11,923 bases of DNA from Methanobacteriota archaeon. Its GTDB lineage: Archaea; Thermoplasmatota; Poseidoniia; Poseidoniales; SP79. Below are positions 1 to 5,179 of the stretch, one piece after another; position 1 is the stretch's first letter; every line of letters starts with the position of its first letter. The DNA lies in contig PAZI01000043.1 of the NCBI GenBank assembly GCA_002715545.1, positions 1-11,923 of the forward strand, read 5' to 3'. The translations under genes and the position numbers were made by a program. The notes beneath the pieces are model-generated. The model was not told where the DNA came from and searched no databases. It saw nothing but the letters and a program-made list of their open reading frames with translations.

Positions 1-57
1 ACATGTATGTATGAAGGCATTAATGTATGCAATGCTTGTAATGAATGTATGCGTTGA
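1..57 (+). CDS. C-terminal end of Cys-rich protein (partial)
   Basis: Only the last 18 codons are visible, in the frame starting at base 1 and ending at TGA 55-57. The residues include four cysteines; the final ten are VCNACNECMR, so the tail could bind a metal ion or form a small zinc ribbon half. The stop shares its A with the ATG at 57 of the next gene (TGATG), an arrangement repeated elsewhere in this window (6842-6846) and typical of translationally coupled genes. That arrangement is the main reason for believing this is a real gene end. The family cannot be identified from so few residues. The alternative is that this is only an open frame through an ATG-rich repeat. Confidence 0.42.
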   Translation, partial: TCMYEGINVCNACNECMR

Positions 58-63
58 TGTATG
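3..63 (+). repeat. Interrupted ATGN tetranucleotide repeat
   Basis: Eleven ATG triplets occur in 61 bases, at 3, 7, 11, 23, 27, 32, 41, 45, 49, 57 and 61. Many are spaced exactly four bases apart (3/7/11, 23/27, 41/45/49, 57/61), giving short ATGT/ATGA tetranucleotide runs. The repeat covers the junction of two overlapping reading frames and blurs the choice of start codon for the second. Because the unit is four bases, gain or loss of one unit changes the frame relationship of the two genes. Confidence 0.6.
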
Positions 64-662
64 ATATTCAAAGCCTACTGGAAGCCAAAGAAAAAACTCC
101 GTTAGTGCTCCCGGTAGACCAGTATTTCAACGTGAAGGGCATTGGGTTGGTTGCCATTGGATACGTTCAATCCGGTCGAGTCAACATCCACGACGACGTA
201 CTTCTTCTCCCTGCCAATGGATTGGGGAGCGCTAAATCATTGCAAGTGATGGACGACGATGTTGAAGTTGCTACTGCAGGTGACCGAGTGGGATTGGCCC
301 TTCGAAACACCAAGGAAGAACATTTGACGGGAAGCACAATCATTGTTCATCCCCCTGTTGAAGACAAGCGCACCAACTCATCAATCCCGATGGCGCTTGA
401 CAAACATATACGTTCTTTAGTGCAACTTGAAACCTCACCATTTCAGAAGCGCATTCTCGCCCCTGGCGATGTTATTCACGCCAGTGTTGACCTCCAATTT
501 ATCGTGGGGCGTGTGGTAGAGGCGAACGACCTTCAGTTAACCGTAGACTGGGAACACCCACTATTCATTCGCAGGGAATCTCCCCCTCCAGTCATCATTG
601 CTCAATTGGACTCTATACCCCGCATCATGGGATCAGCTGTTGTCACCCGTGTTGATGAATGA
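57..662 (+). CDS. Stand-alone EF-Tu domain II-like protein
   Basis: This 201-residue protein resembles domain II of translational GTPases of the EF-Tu/SelB type. Residues 18-50 (LPVDQYFNVKGIGLVAIGYV followed by a turn and NIHDDVLLLP) are the classic domain II strand pattern. Residues 66-83 contain MDDDVEVATAGDRVGLALRN, close to a methanogen family annotated as an EF-Tu domain 2 or EF-Tu/IF-2/RF-3-like protein. Residues from about 110 on look like a second beta-barrel (domain III-like). In the methanogen relatives a degenerate G domain precedes domain II; here no P-loop, DxxG or NKxD is present, because the frame is closed just upstream. ATG 57 is chosen because it overlaps the preceding stop as TGATG; ATG 45 is an in-frame alternative giving 205 residues. 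A role on the ribosome or in RNA binding is inferred only from the fold. Confidence 0.72.
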   Translation: MYDIQSLLEAKEKTPLVLPVDQYFNVKGIGLVAIGYVQSGRVNIHDDVLLLPANGLGSAKSLQVMDDDVEVATAGDRVGLALRNTKEEHLTGSTIIVHPPVEDKRTNSSIPMALDKHIRSLVQLETSPFQKRILAPGDVIHASVDLQFIVGRVVEANDLQLTVDWEHPLFIRRESPPPVIIAQLDSIPRIMGSAVVTRVDE

Positions 663-672
663 CGACGATTGT

Positions 673-1158
673 TCACTCTCTACTGGGTACTCGAAAACCA
701 ACATACCACATTCCTATCAACCCCACGAATAGAATACTGGTGGCTCCGAAACCTGGATCTGCCCCATCCCAAGAACTAGGGTCAAAGAGTACCCCATTAC
801 CTTTTGTTGATACATGCCAAACGAAGAATGCGGACGTCCAAGACATTAATGCAATCAAACCCACAACGGCTCGTTTTGCGTGGCGAGGAATGGTTTTCCC
901 TGTGGCGTAGTATTCGAACATTGCTGGTCCAAAGTAACGGTTCGTCAAGGTTAATCTGAACAATCTTTCGTTAGATATTGAAAAGAGGAATGCGGCAGGA
1001 ACTGCCCAAGATACCGTAGGCCAACCAGGAATCCAGATGCCTATGACCGCGAATCCAAGAAATAACATGCCCAGGCCCACATAGAGCCGACTCCTTATCG
1101 AATCGTTAGCGATGCAATATTTTTTGACGATATCATCAATAGACTCCAAACGTTCCAT
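673..1158 (-). CDS. DUF454/YbaN family small membrane protein
   Basis: A 161-residue inner membrane protein with about four hydrophobic segments (roughly residues 25-42, 48-62, 96-114 and 138-156). The DUF454 hallmark is clear at residues 38-78: VIGIWIPGWPTVSWAVPAAF, then SISNERLFRLTLTNRYFGPA, matching the family pattern of a GI-x-LP-x-LPT turn followed by an ER...L...R-FGP helix. The function of DUF454 is unknown in both bacteria and archaea. ATG 1158 is preceded at seven bases by GAGG, a good Shine-Dalgarno. The gene converges with the EF-Tu-like gene, with only 10 bases between the two stops, and diverges from purN. The C-terminal segment after residue 115 is more variable than the core and contains a Trp/Asp-rich loop. 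Confidence 0.82.
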   Translation of the reverse strand: MERLESIDDIVKKYCIANDSIRSRLYVGLGMLFLGFAVIGIWIPGWPTVSWAVPAAFLFSISNERLFRLTLTNRYFGPAMFEYYATGKTIPRHAKRAVVGLIALMSWTSAFFVWHVSTKGNGVLFDPSSWDGADPGFGATSILFVGLIGMWYVGFRVPSRE

Positions 1159-1193
1159 CCAGGTGCCTCTAAACTCCCCCTGATGAGCAACTG

Positions 1194-1200
1194 TATAAAT
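1194..1200. promoter_or_regulatory. TATA element, possibly bidirectional
   Basis: The 83-base gap between the DUF454 and purN starts contains TATAAAT on the plus strand, which reads ATTTATA on the minus strand. It lies 41 bases before ATG 1242 of purN and 35 bases before ATG 1158 of the DUF454 gene. With the usual archaeal TATA-to-start distance of about 25-28 bases, this would give short leaders of roughly 10-18 bases on both sides. No second A/T-rich element is visible, so one TATA box may serve both genes. The purN leader is pyrimidine-rich with no Shine-Dalgarno. Confidence 0.5.
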
Positions 1201-1241
1201 TCAGGTGAACCTCTCTATTTTCTTTCTTCCATCTCTCAAAT

Positions 1242-2048
1242 ATGGACCCGCTATTCTTGAAAACCTCCGAGAGCATACCTCATTTTGTGACGAGCATATT
1301 CAACACAAATCGTTGGCCTGGCCCTCTTCCACGTGTGGGAAACCGTGTTCAGCCTCTCAGAATCGGCATTCTCATATCAGGTCGTGGATCAAATATGTCT
1401 TCCATCATTCGAAGACAACAGCAGCCAGACTGCTGCCATCGCACGACAGTTGTCATATCGGACCGCAAAGATGCCGCAGGGCTCATCATTGCTAAGGAAC
1501 ATGGTATTCCATCCCAAGGAATACAAATCCCCTCCCATGCCGATGAAATAGCCGAACAGATAGCCAATGAGATAACCTCTGACTCGGAGCTTAGTACTCC
1601 TTTAGCCCCTACATCTCTCGCACAGCGTGTTGCACATGAAATGGCAGTTGATTCATGTCTTGATTCTCATGATGTTGAACTCGTTGTTCTTGCAGGATAT
1701 ATGCGGATTTTCACCCCTTGGTTCATTCGCCGCCACCTCGGCCATCTTATCAACATCCATCCCAGTCTATTGCCTGATTTCCCAGGCGCTCATGCTGCAA
1801 GAGATGCCTTAGAAGCAGAAACCTCACGATCGGGTTGTACTGTTCATCATGTAGATGTGGGCGTTGATACAGGTTCTATCATCGCTCAAGCATCAGTGCC
1901 TGTGGAAAATGGAGATACCGTAACAACACTTGTCTCACGGATTCAGACCCAAGAGCACATTCTCTATCCTGCAGTATTGGATTCCATCGCTACTCGAACC
2001 CCACTCACATCTCTCGATGAATTGATTGATCTTCGCCTACCCCTGTGA
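1242..2048 (+). CDS. purN: Phosphoribosylglycinamide formyltransferase PurN
   Basis: PurN transfers the formyl group of 10-formyltetrahydrofolate to glycinamide ribonucleotide, the third step of purine synthesis in the cytoplasm. The formyltransferase core is intact: phosphate-binding ISGRGSN (45-51), SDRKDAAG (73-80), folate-site LAGYMRI (150-156), NIHPSLLPDFPGAHA (171-185) holding catalytic Asn171 and His173, and HVDVGVDTG (203-211) holding the catalytic Asp209. At 268 residues it is longer than the roughly 200-215 usual for PurN. The extra length is about 38 N-terminal residues before the first beta strand and an insertion of about 20 residues near 112-140. ATG 1242 fits the upstream TATA box, but the N-terminal extension is not conserved core and a later GTG start is possible. 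The 3' end overlaps mobA on the other strand by 44 bp. Confidence 0.95.
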   Translation: MDPLFLKTSESIPHFVTSIFNTNRWPGPLPRVGNRVQPLRIGILISGRGSNMSSIIRRQQQPDCCHRTTVVISDRKDAAGLIIAKEHGIPSQGIQIPSHADEIAEQIANEITSDSELSTPLAPTSLAQRVAHEMAVDSCLDSHDVELVVLAGYMRIFTPWFIRRHLGHLINIHPSLLPDFPGAHAARDALEAETSRSGCTVHHVDVGVDTGSIIAQASVPVENGDTVTTLVSRIQTQEHILYPAVLDSIATRTPLTSLDELIDLRLPL

Positions 2049-2622
2049 TTGCATTTTCAATAACCCCCAACTCTTTTTTTGTATTCAAAGAAGAGATGTG
2101 GTGCGGGACCGAGATTTTTTGTTCAGTACATCCAGCCTTCCTGAATCTCTTATACAGTGGTCCTTCATATTCGAGTATTGCACGCAGGAGCATGTCTTTT
2201 GGTCCTGAAGCCCAAAGCGGTTCACAACACCATTCATCACCATCTTTCCAAATTGGCATTCTAATCCCTCCTCGGCCCCCTATCTCTGATGACATCATGA
2301 TGGTGTCAATGAGATGGGGTGCATCGCAAGGTGAGAGTTGTATCCACTCATTGTTCGGAATAACTCCTAATCCAGACAGTATCCCGCGAACAGGCCCTCT
2401 TCTCCCTCGCTCGTTTTCAATTGGAATCGTTGTGATATTCATCCCTTTTAGATGATTCAATCTTCTCTCATTAACCCCAGCAACGACAACATTCCAACCC
2501 CGCTCAAGAAAGGCTTGAACGTGATGAATAATCATCGGATTACCATTGTATTCGATCAATGCCTTATCGGATTCCATCCGGCGGCTCAATCCCCCACAAA
2601 TCACAATGGCGTATTGTTCCAT
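2005..2622 (-). CDS. mobA: MobA-like molybdenum cofactor guanylyltransferase
   Basis: MobA joins GMP from GTP to molybdopterin to make the guanine dinucleotide form of the molybdenum cofactor. The 205-residue protein has the GT-A nucleotidyltransferase signature ICGGLSRRMESDKALI at residues 8-23, with Lys20 as the usual nucleotide contact; the Gly after RM in the family is Glu17 here. Next come RGRRGPVRGILSGL (72-85), SPCDAPHL (97-104) with metal-binding Asp100, and a late SLNTKKEL (178-185) matching the family's final N-T-x-x-D/E-L motif. Length is close to E. coli MobA (194). The start is ambiguous: the upstream gene stop is followed directly by TTG then ATG, and a GAGG lies 7 bases before the TTG and 10 before the ATG; I list the ATG. 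A different sugar-nucleotide or cofactor nucleotidyltransferase role cannot be excluded, because no other molybdopterin gene is in view. Confidence 0.83.
   Translation of the reverse strand: MEQYAIVICGGLSRRMESDKALIEYNGNPMIIHHVQAFLERGWNVVVAGVNERRLNHLKGMNITTIPIENERGRRGPVRGILSGLGVIPNNEWIQLSPCDAPHLIDTIMMSSEIGGRGGIRMPIWKDGDEWCCEPLWASGPKDMLLRAILEYEGPLYKRFRKAGCTEQKISVPHHISSLNTKKELGVIENAITGVGEDQSIHREM
2074..2080 (+). terminator. Possible T-tract terminator for purN
   Basis: A run of seven T begins 26 bases after the purN stop, with a TTTT a little earlier and no stem-loop in front. Archaeal RNA polymerase stops at such T tracts on the non-template strand. The tract lies inside mobA, where the complementary A run encodes a Lys-Lys pair (residues 182-183), so the base run may also reflect codon choice. 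Confidence 0.3.
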
Positions 2623-2625
2623 CAA

Positions 2626-2877
2626 TCAGTCGCCTCTTGCTAAGGCATCAACCACTGCGTTGAGTTCCACAAGAAGCCCCCTGATATGATCAAGTAAAGC
2701 CCTCTTGTCTTTCACAGTAGATGCGTGTGCTAACCAGTCAAGCAATTGTCGTGCGTCGGCAACATCCCGTTCAAATGTCCATTCCAACACAGCTTGGGTA
2801 GCTGGGTGTTCATCCCGTACGAACCTTGTTGGTGGCCCATTTCCATCTTGCATAGATTTAGGAAATGACGGCAGCAC
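2626..2877 (-). CDS. Small helical hypothetical protein
   Basis: I do not recognise this 83-residue protein. It begins with GTG at 2877; no in-frame ATG lies between this and the preceding in-frame stop, and the first internal ATG is codon 9. The first 25 residues are polar and Pro/Gly-rich. The rest (about 27-80) is predicted mostly alpha-helical, with a heptad-like pattern of Leu/Val/Ala and charged residues (DARQLLDWLAHAS, then DKRALLDHIRGLLVELNAVV), suggesting a helical hairpin or a partner-binding helix. There is no signal peptide, membrane segment or cysteine. It lies between the TerB-like gene (23 bases) and mobA (stop adjacent to its start), so all three are probably co-transcribed. 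It is kept as real because it fills the space between two same-strand genes and its end contains the GAGG before mobA. Confidence 0.62.
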   Translation of the reverse strand: MLPSFPKSMQDGNGPPTRFVRDEHPATQAVLEWTFERDVADARQLLDWLAHASTVKDKRALLDHIRGLLVELNAVVDALARGD

Positions 2878-2900
2878 ATCAATTGATGGCTTGACATAGT

Positions 2901-3395
2901 TTACGTATCATTCACTTCAGGATTACTTTCATTATTCTTTTTTCGTACACCAAAGAGATTACTTGTGATACGCCCAACGTCACTAAGAAGATTGGACAAG
3001 AAATCAGTTCGCTGAACAGGGGGAGGGGAACTCATTTGTTCTTTGACTTTAGATAAGCACCTGATATGCTCATCTCCCTGGATGTCGAGAACTCGTGCGA
3101 TATATTTGACAACCTCCATTTCATCATCACTGATATCGTCGTCCGTCAGTACAGTCACAAGCATTTGTGAGTACAAGTTCAGTTGTTCTTCTGGCGAGAG
3201 ATTCTCCCCTTCTTCAATCACCTCACCAGCAATTACCGCTTCATAAATCACGAGTGGTGCCTGCTCATCTAATCCAATGAGTTCTGCTAGTTTCAGAATC
3301 AATCGTTTCTCATCAACAGATAAGTAGCCGTCAGAGAGCATGACTCTGAGAGCTCCTGCGAAGATGCTCTTTCTCCCGACTTTGCTCACACCCAA
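2901..3395 (-). CDS. TerB-like helical protein
   Basis: This 164-residue cytoplasmic protein resembles the TerB/DUF533 fold, an all-helical domain with acidic, possibly metal-binding turns. Two half-repeats are visible: residues 15-44 (LRVMLSDGYLSVDEKRLILK and on to IGLDE) and residues 78-109 (MLVTVLTDDDISDDEMEVVK and on to LDIQGDE). Each has an acidic D-G/D-x-x-S-x-D-E turn followed by an amphipathic helix. The tail after residue 120 is Pro- and Ser-rich, then basic. TerB proteins are known from tellurite-resistance and stress-signalling gene sets, but the molecular role is unclear and no other ter gene is present here. The frame has no N-terminal ATG: the choices are TTG 3395 or GTG 3389. 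A CTATAT element near 3412-3417 would place the transcription start close to the GTG, so a leaderless GTG start is possible. It probably leads a TerB-small protein-mobA transcription unit. Confidence 0.7.
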   Translation of the reverse strand: MGVSKVGRKSIFAGALRVMLSDGYLSVDEKRLILKLAELIGLDEQAPLVIYEAVIAGEVIEEGENLSPEEQLNLYSQMLVTVLTDDDISDDEMEVVKYIARVLDIQGDEHIRCLSKVKEQMSSPPPVQRTDFLSNLLSDVGRITSNLFGVRKKNNESNPEVNDT

Positions 3396-3410
3396 CGTAT
3401 GATACTCTCA

Positions 3411-3418
3411 CATATAGA
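3411..3418 (-). promoter_or_regulatory. Possible TATA element for TerB-like operon
   Basis: On the minus strand this reads TCTATATG, about 22-28 bases before the GTG at 3389 and the TTG at 3395. The position suits an archaeal TATA box for a leaderless or near-leaderless message. It sits next to the first copy of the duplicated motif described for 3419-3516. Confidence 0.35.
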
Positions 3419-3516
3419 CACACCCATTTTCGATTTCAAGCGCTTGGGGAGTGTTCATAATTGAGGTACCGTTCGGCGTAGCATCACACTCACACCCATG
3501 TGCTCCGGCGCTTGGG
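3419..3516. repeat. Two-block direct repeat upstream of dnaG
   Basis: CACACCCAT at 3419-3427 and again at 3491-3499 is followed each time by GCGCTTGGG (3440-3448 and 3508-3516), with 12 and 8 bases between blocks. A further CACACCCA lies at 3387-3394 inside the start of the TerB-like gene. The repeats occupy the divergent spacer between the TerB-like gene and dnaG, so an operator role or a local duplication are the obvious readings. The second copy spans the GTG at 3500 that would start a longer dnaG frame. Confidence 0.5.
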
Positions 3517-3541
3517 TTCAACCGTGAAGGCGGGAATGAAC

Positions 3542-4726
3542 ATGGCTGATACATCATCGATGAAAAATCTCATTAAAACAAAAATCAATGTCGACGGAAC
3601 GATTCAACGGAAGGACGTGGTGGGCGCCATATTTGGCCAGACCGAAGGACTCCTTGGCGATGAACTCAATCTTCGAGTTCTGCAGAGATCAGGTCGTCTT
3701 GGTCATGTAGATGTTGAATTAGAGAGCAACCGAGGCAAGGTCAGCGGTTCAATCACTATTCCAAGTAGTTTAGATAATGTAGAAACTGCGATTATTGGCT
3801 CCGCACTTGAGACAATTGAGCGGATTGGACCTTGCCGTTCCACGATTAAAGTAGAAGAGATTCTCGACGTTCGAGCCTCAAAGCGCCAAACAGTCATAGA
3901 TCGTGCAAAAGACCTGTTGCGCAAGATAGTCCAATCCAATGTAGATGCAAGTCGTTCTGTTATCGAAGAGGTACGCGCAGTTTTGACAGTCGATGAAGCA
4001 AAGAATCACCATGGGATGACGGCTGGACCGAACATAGAGTCATCAGATGCACTAATCATCGTTGAAGGTCGGAATGACGTCATCAACCTCCTCTCTGGCG
4101 GCATCAAGAATGCGATTGCTGTTGAAGGTGCGGGCGTCAAAGACGAACTCATCACACTCTCTGAGAAGAAATCTAGTGTGACAGTATTTGTTGATGGTGA
4201 CCGCGGCGGAGAACTTGTACTCCGAGAACTCCATGGAGCACTGAAAATCGATGAGGTAGCTATTGCTCCAGTTGGTCAGGAGGTAGAGCACCTTGAAATG
4301 AAGACCATTACAAAATGTCTCTCACAGAAGGAACCAGTAACGAAAGTGATTTCGCGTCTGGACGCTAAAGAGGCAGAAGAAGAAAAACGGCGAGGCCGAC
4401 GTGGTAAGAAACGTAAGGATAAATCAGAACCAGTGGGTGAACCGCTTCCCGAAACCCTTTCTCCCCTTGCCACCCATCTTCAAGATCTGAAAGATCGTTC
4501 TGCAATGCTAATGCTTGCAGATGATGAGACATCCGAAGCAGTGGGTGCCTCGAAACTCGACACAGCATGCGCTGAGGCCGAAGGTGCTGTTGCAATCTTG
4601 TTCAAAGGAAAAATCACGAGTAGAATTCTTGAGATTGCAGCAGACCATAATATCCCGACAATTTTAGGAACGAGCCTAGCAGCAGATCTAGAGATTCCCG
4701 AACACATCTCTGCCTATGTTGCATGA
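3542..4726 (+). CDS. dnaG: Archaeal DnaG-type TOPRIM protein
   Basis: Archaeal DnaG is a TOPRIM protein known as a stable partner of the RNA exosome through Csl4; primase activity has also been reported in some species. The family N-terminus is unmistakable: VVGAIFGQTEGLLGDELNLR (26-45), IPSSLDNVETAI (73-84) and LETIERIGPC (89-98). The TOPRIM domain spans about 169-250, with IIVEGRNDV (Glu175) and VFVDGDRGGEL (Asp218, Asp220), so the metal-binding acidic triad is present. A basic linker near 280-295 (RRGRRGKKRKDK) precedes a C-terminal domain ending at 394. The open frame reaches back to GTG 3500, adding 14 residues. I prefer ATG 3542 because family members start close to this point, GGGA lies six bases upstream, and the GTG sits inside a repeat; ATG 3536 is also possible. 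It heads a plus-strand cluster with the HIT and acyltransferase genes. Confidence 0.95.
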   Translation: MADTSSMKNLIKTKINVDGTIQRKDVVGAIFGQTEGLLGDELNLRVLQRSGRLGHVDVELESNRGKVSGSITIPSSLDNVETAIIGSALETIERIGPCRSTIKVEEILDVRASKRQTVIDRAKDLLRKIVQSNVDASRSVIEEVRAVLTVDEAKNHHGMTAGPNIESSDALIIVEGRNDVINLLSGGIKNAIAVEGAGVKDELITLSEKKSSVTVFVDGDRGGELVLRELHGALKIDEVAIAPVGQEVEHLEMKTITKCLSQKEPVTKVISRLDAKEAEEEKRRGRRGKKRKDKSEPVGEPLPETLSPLATHLQDLKDRSAMLMLADDETSEAVGASKLDTACAEAEGAVAILFKGKITSRILEIAADHNIPTILGTSLAADLEIPEHISAYVA

Positions 4727-4735
4727 GGCGCCTCT

Positions 4736-5155
4736 ATGGCTTCGATTTTCACGAAGATCATCAATGGCGAGATACCAGGTCATTTTATCCTTCAGAGATC
4801 AGATGTGGTAGCATTCCTTGATGTATTCCCGAGGTCCTCAGGACATACTCTTGTTGTTCCAACACGTGAGACACAATATCTCCGAGACCTTCGACCAGAA
4901 GAAGTATCATCTTTGTTTGTAGCAGTTCACCAAGTAGCTCGCCGCCTACATGAAATTCTTGGATGCGAGGATTGTTCAATCATCATCAATGATGGGCCTG
5001 CAGCAGGTCAAGAAATCCCCCATATTCATGTTCACATTATTCCTCGCTGGCCTGATGATGGGAGCACGCCTTTGACCAATATTCTTCCAATAAATTCCCC
5101 GGATAATCCAGATCATGAGTCGCTTGCGAATCTTGCAGATCATCTTTCATTCTGA
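4736..5155 (+). CDS. HIT family nucleotide hydrolase/transferase
   Basis: A 139-residue histidine triad protein, the usual size for the HINT/Fhit-like branch. The N-terminus IFTKIINGEIPGHFI (4-18) and SSGHTLVVP (34-42) are typical of the family, and IINDGPAAGQEIPHIHVHII (83-102) carries the triad His96, His98 and His100, with His98 as the expected nucleophile. HIT enzymes hydrolyse nucleoside phosphoramidates or dinucleoside polyphosphates; the substrate here cannot be told. There is no C-terminal metal-binding Cys pair and no N-terminal zinc motif. A GAGG overlapping the dnaG stop (4725-4728) sits seven bases before ATG 4736, so the gene is probably translated from the dnaG message. The acyltransferase gene follows after 24 bases. 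Confidence 0.93.
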   Translation: MASIFTKIINGEIPGHFILQRSDVVAFLDVFPRSSGHTLVVPTRETQYLRDLRPEEVSSLFVAVHQVARRLHEILGCEDCSIIINDGPAAGQEIPHIHVHIIPRWPDDGSTPLTNILPINSPDNPDHESLANLADHLSF

Positions 5156-5179
5156 TTTATCACGGCGCACATCACATTG

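Noticed and set aside
659..910. Plus-strand open frame of 83 codons after the EF-Tu-like gene
   Set aside because: It lies entirely on the complement of the DUF454 gene, whose motifs and membrane segments are clear; the plus-strand protein has no recognisable feature.
2045..2455. Plus-strand open frame of 136 codons opposite mobA
   Set aside because: The minus strand encodes clear nucleotidyltransferase motifs across the same bases; the plus-strand translation is a Ser/Pro-rich shadow with no motif.
2901..3395. Tellurite-resistance operon
   Set aside because: Only a TerB-like domain is present; no TerC, TerD or TerZ-type protein is encoded nearby, so a tellurite role is not supported.
3703..4707. 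Minus-strand open frames opposite dnaG
   Set aside because: They are short, overlap one another in different frames and lie within the conserved DnaG coding sequence.
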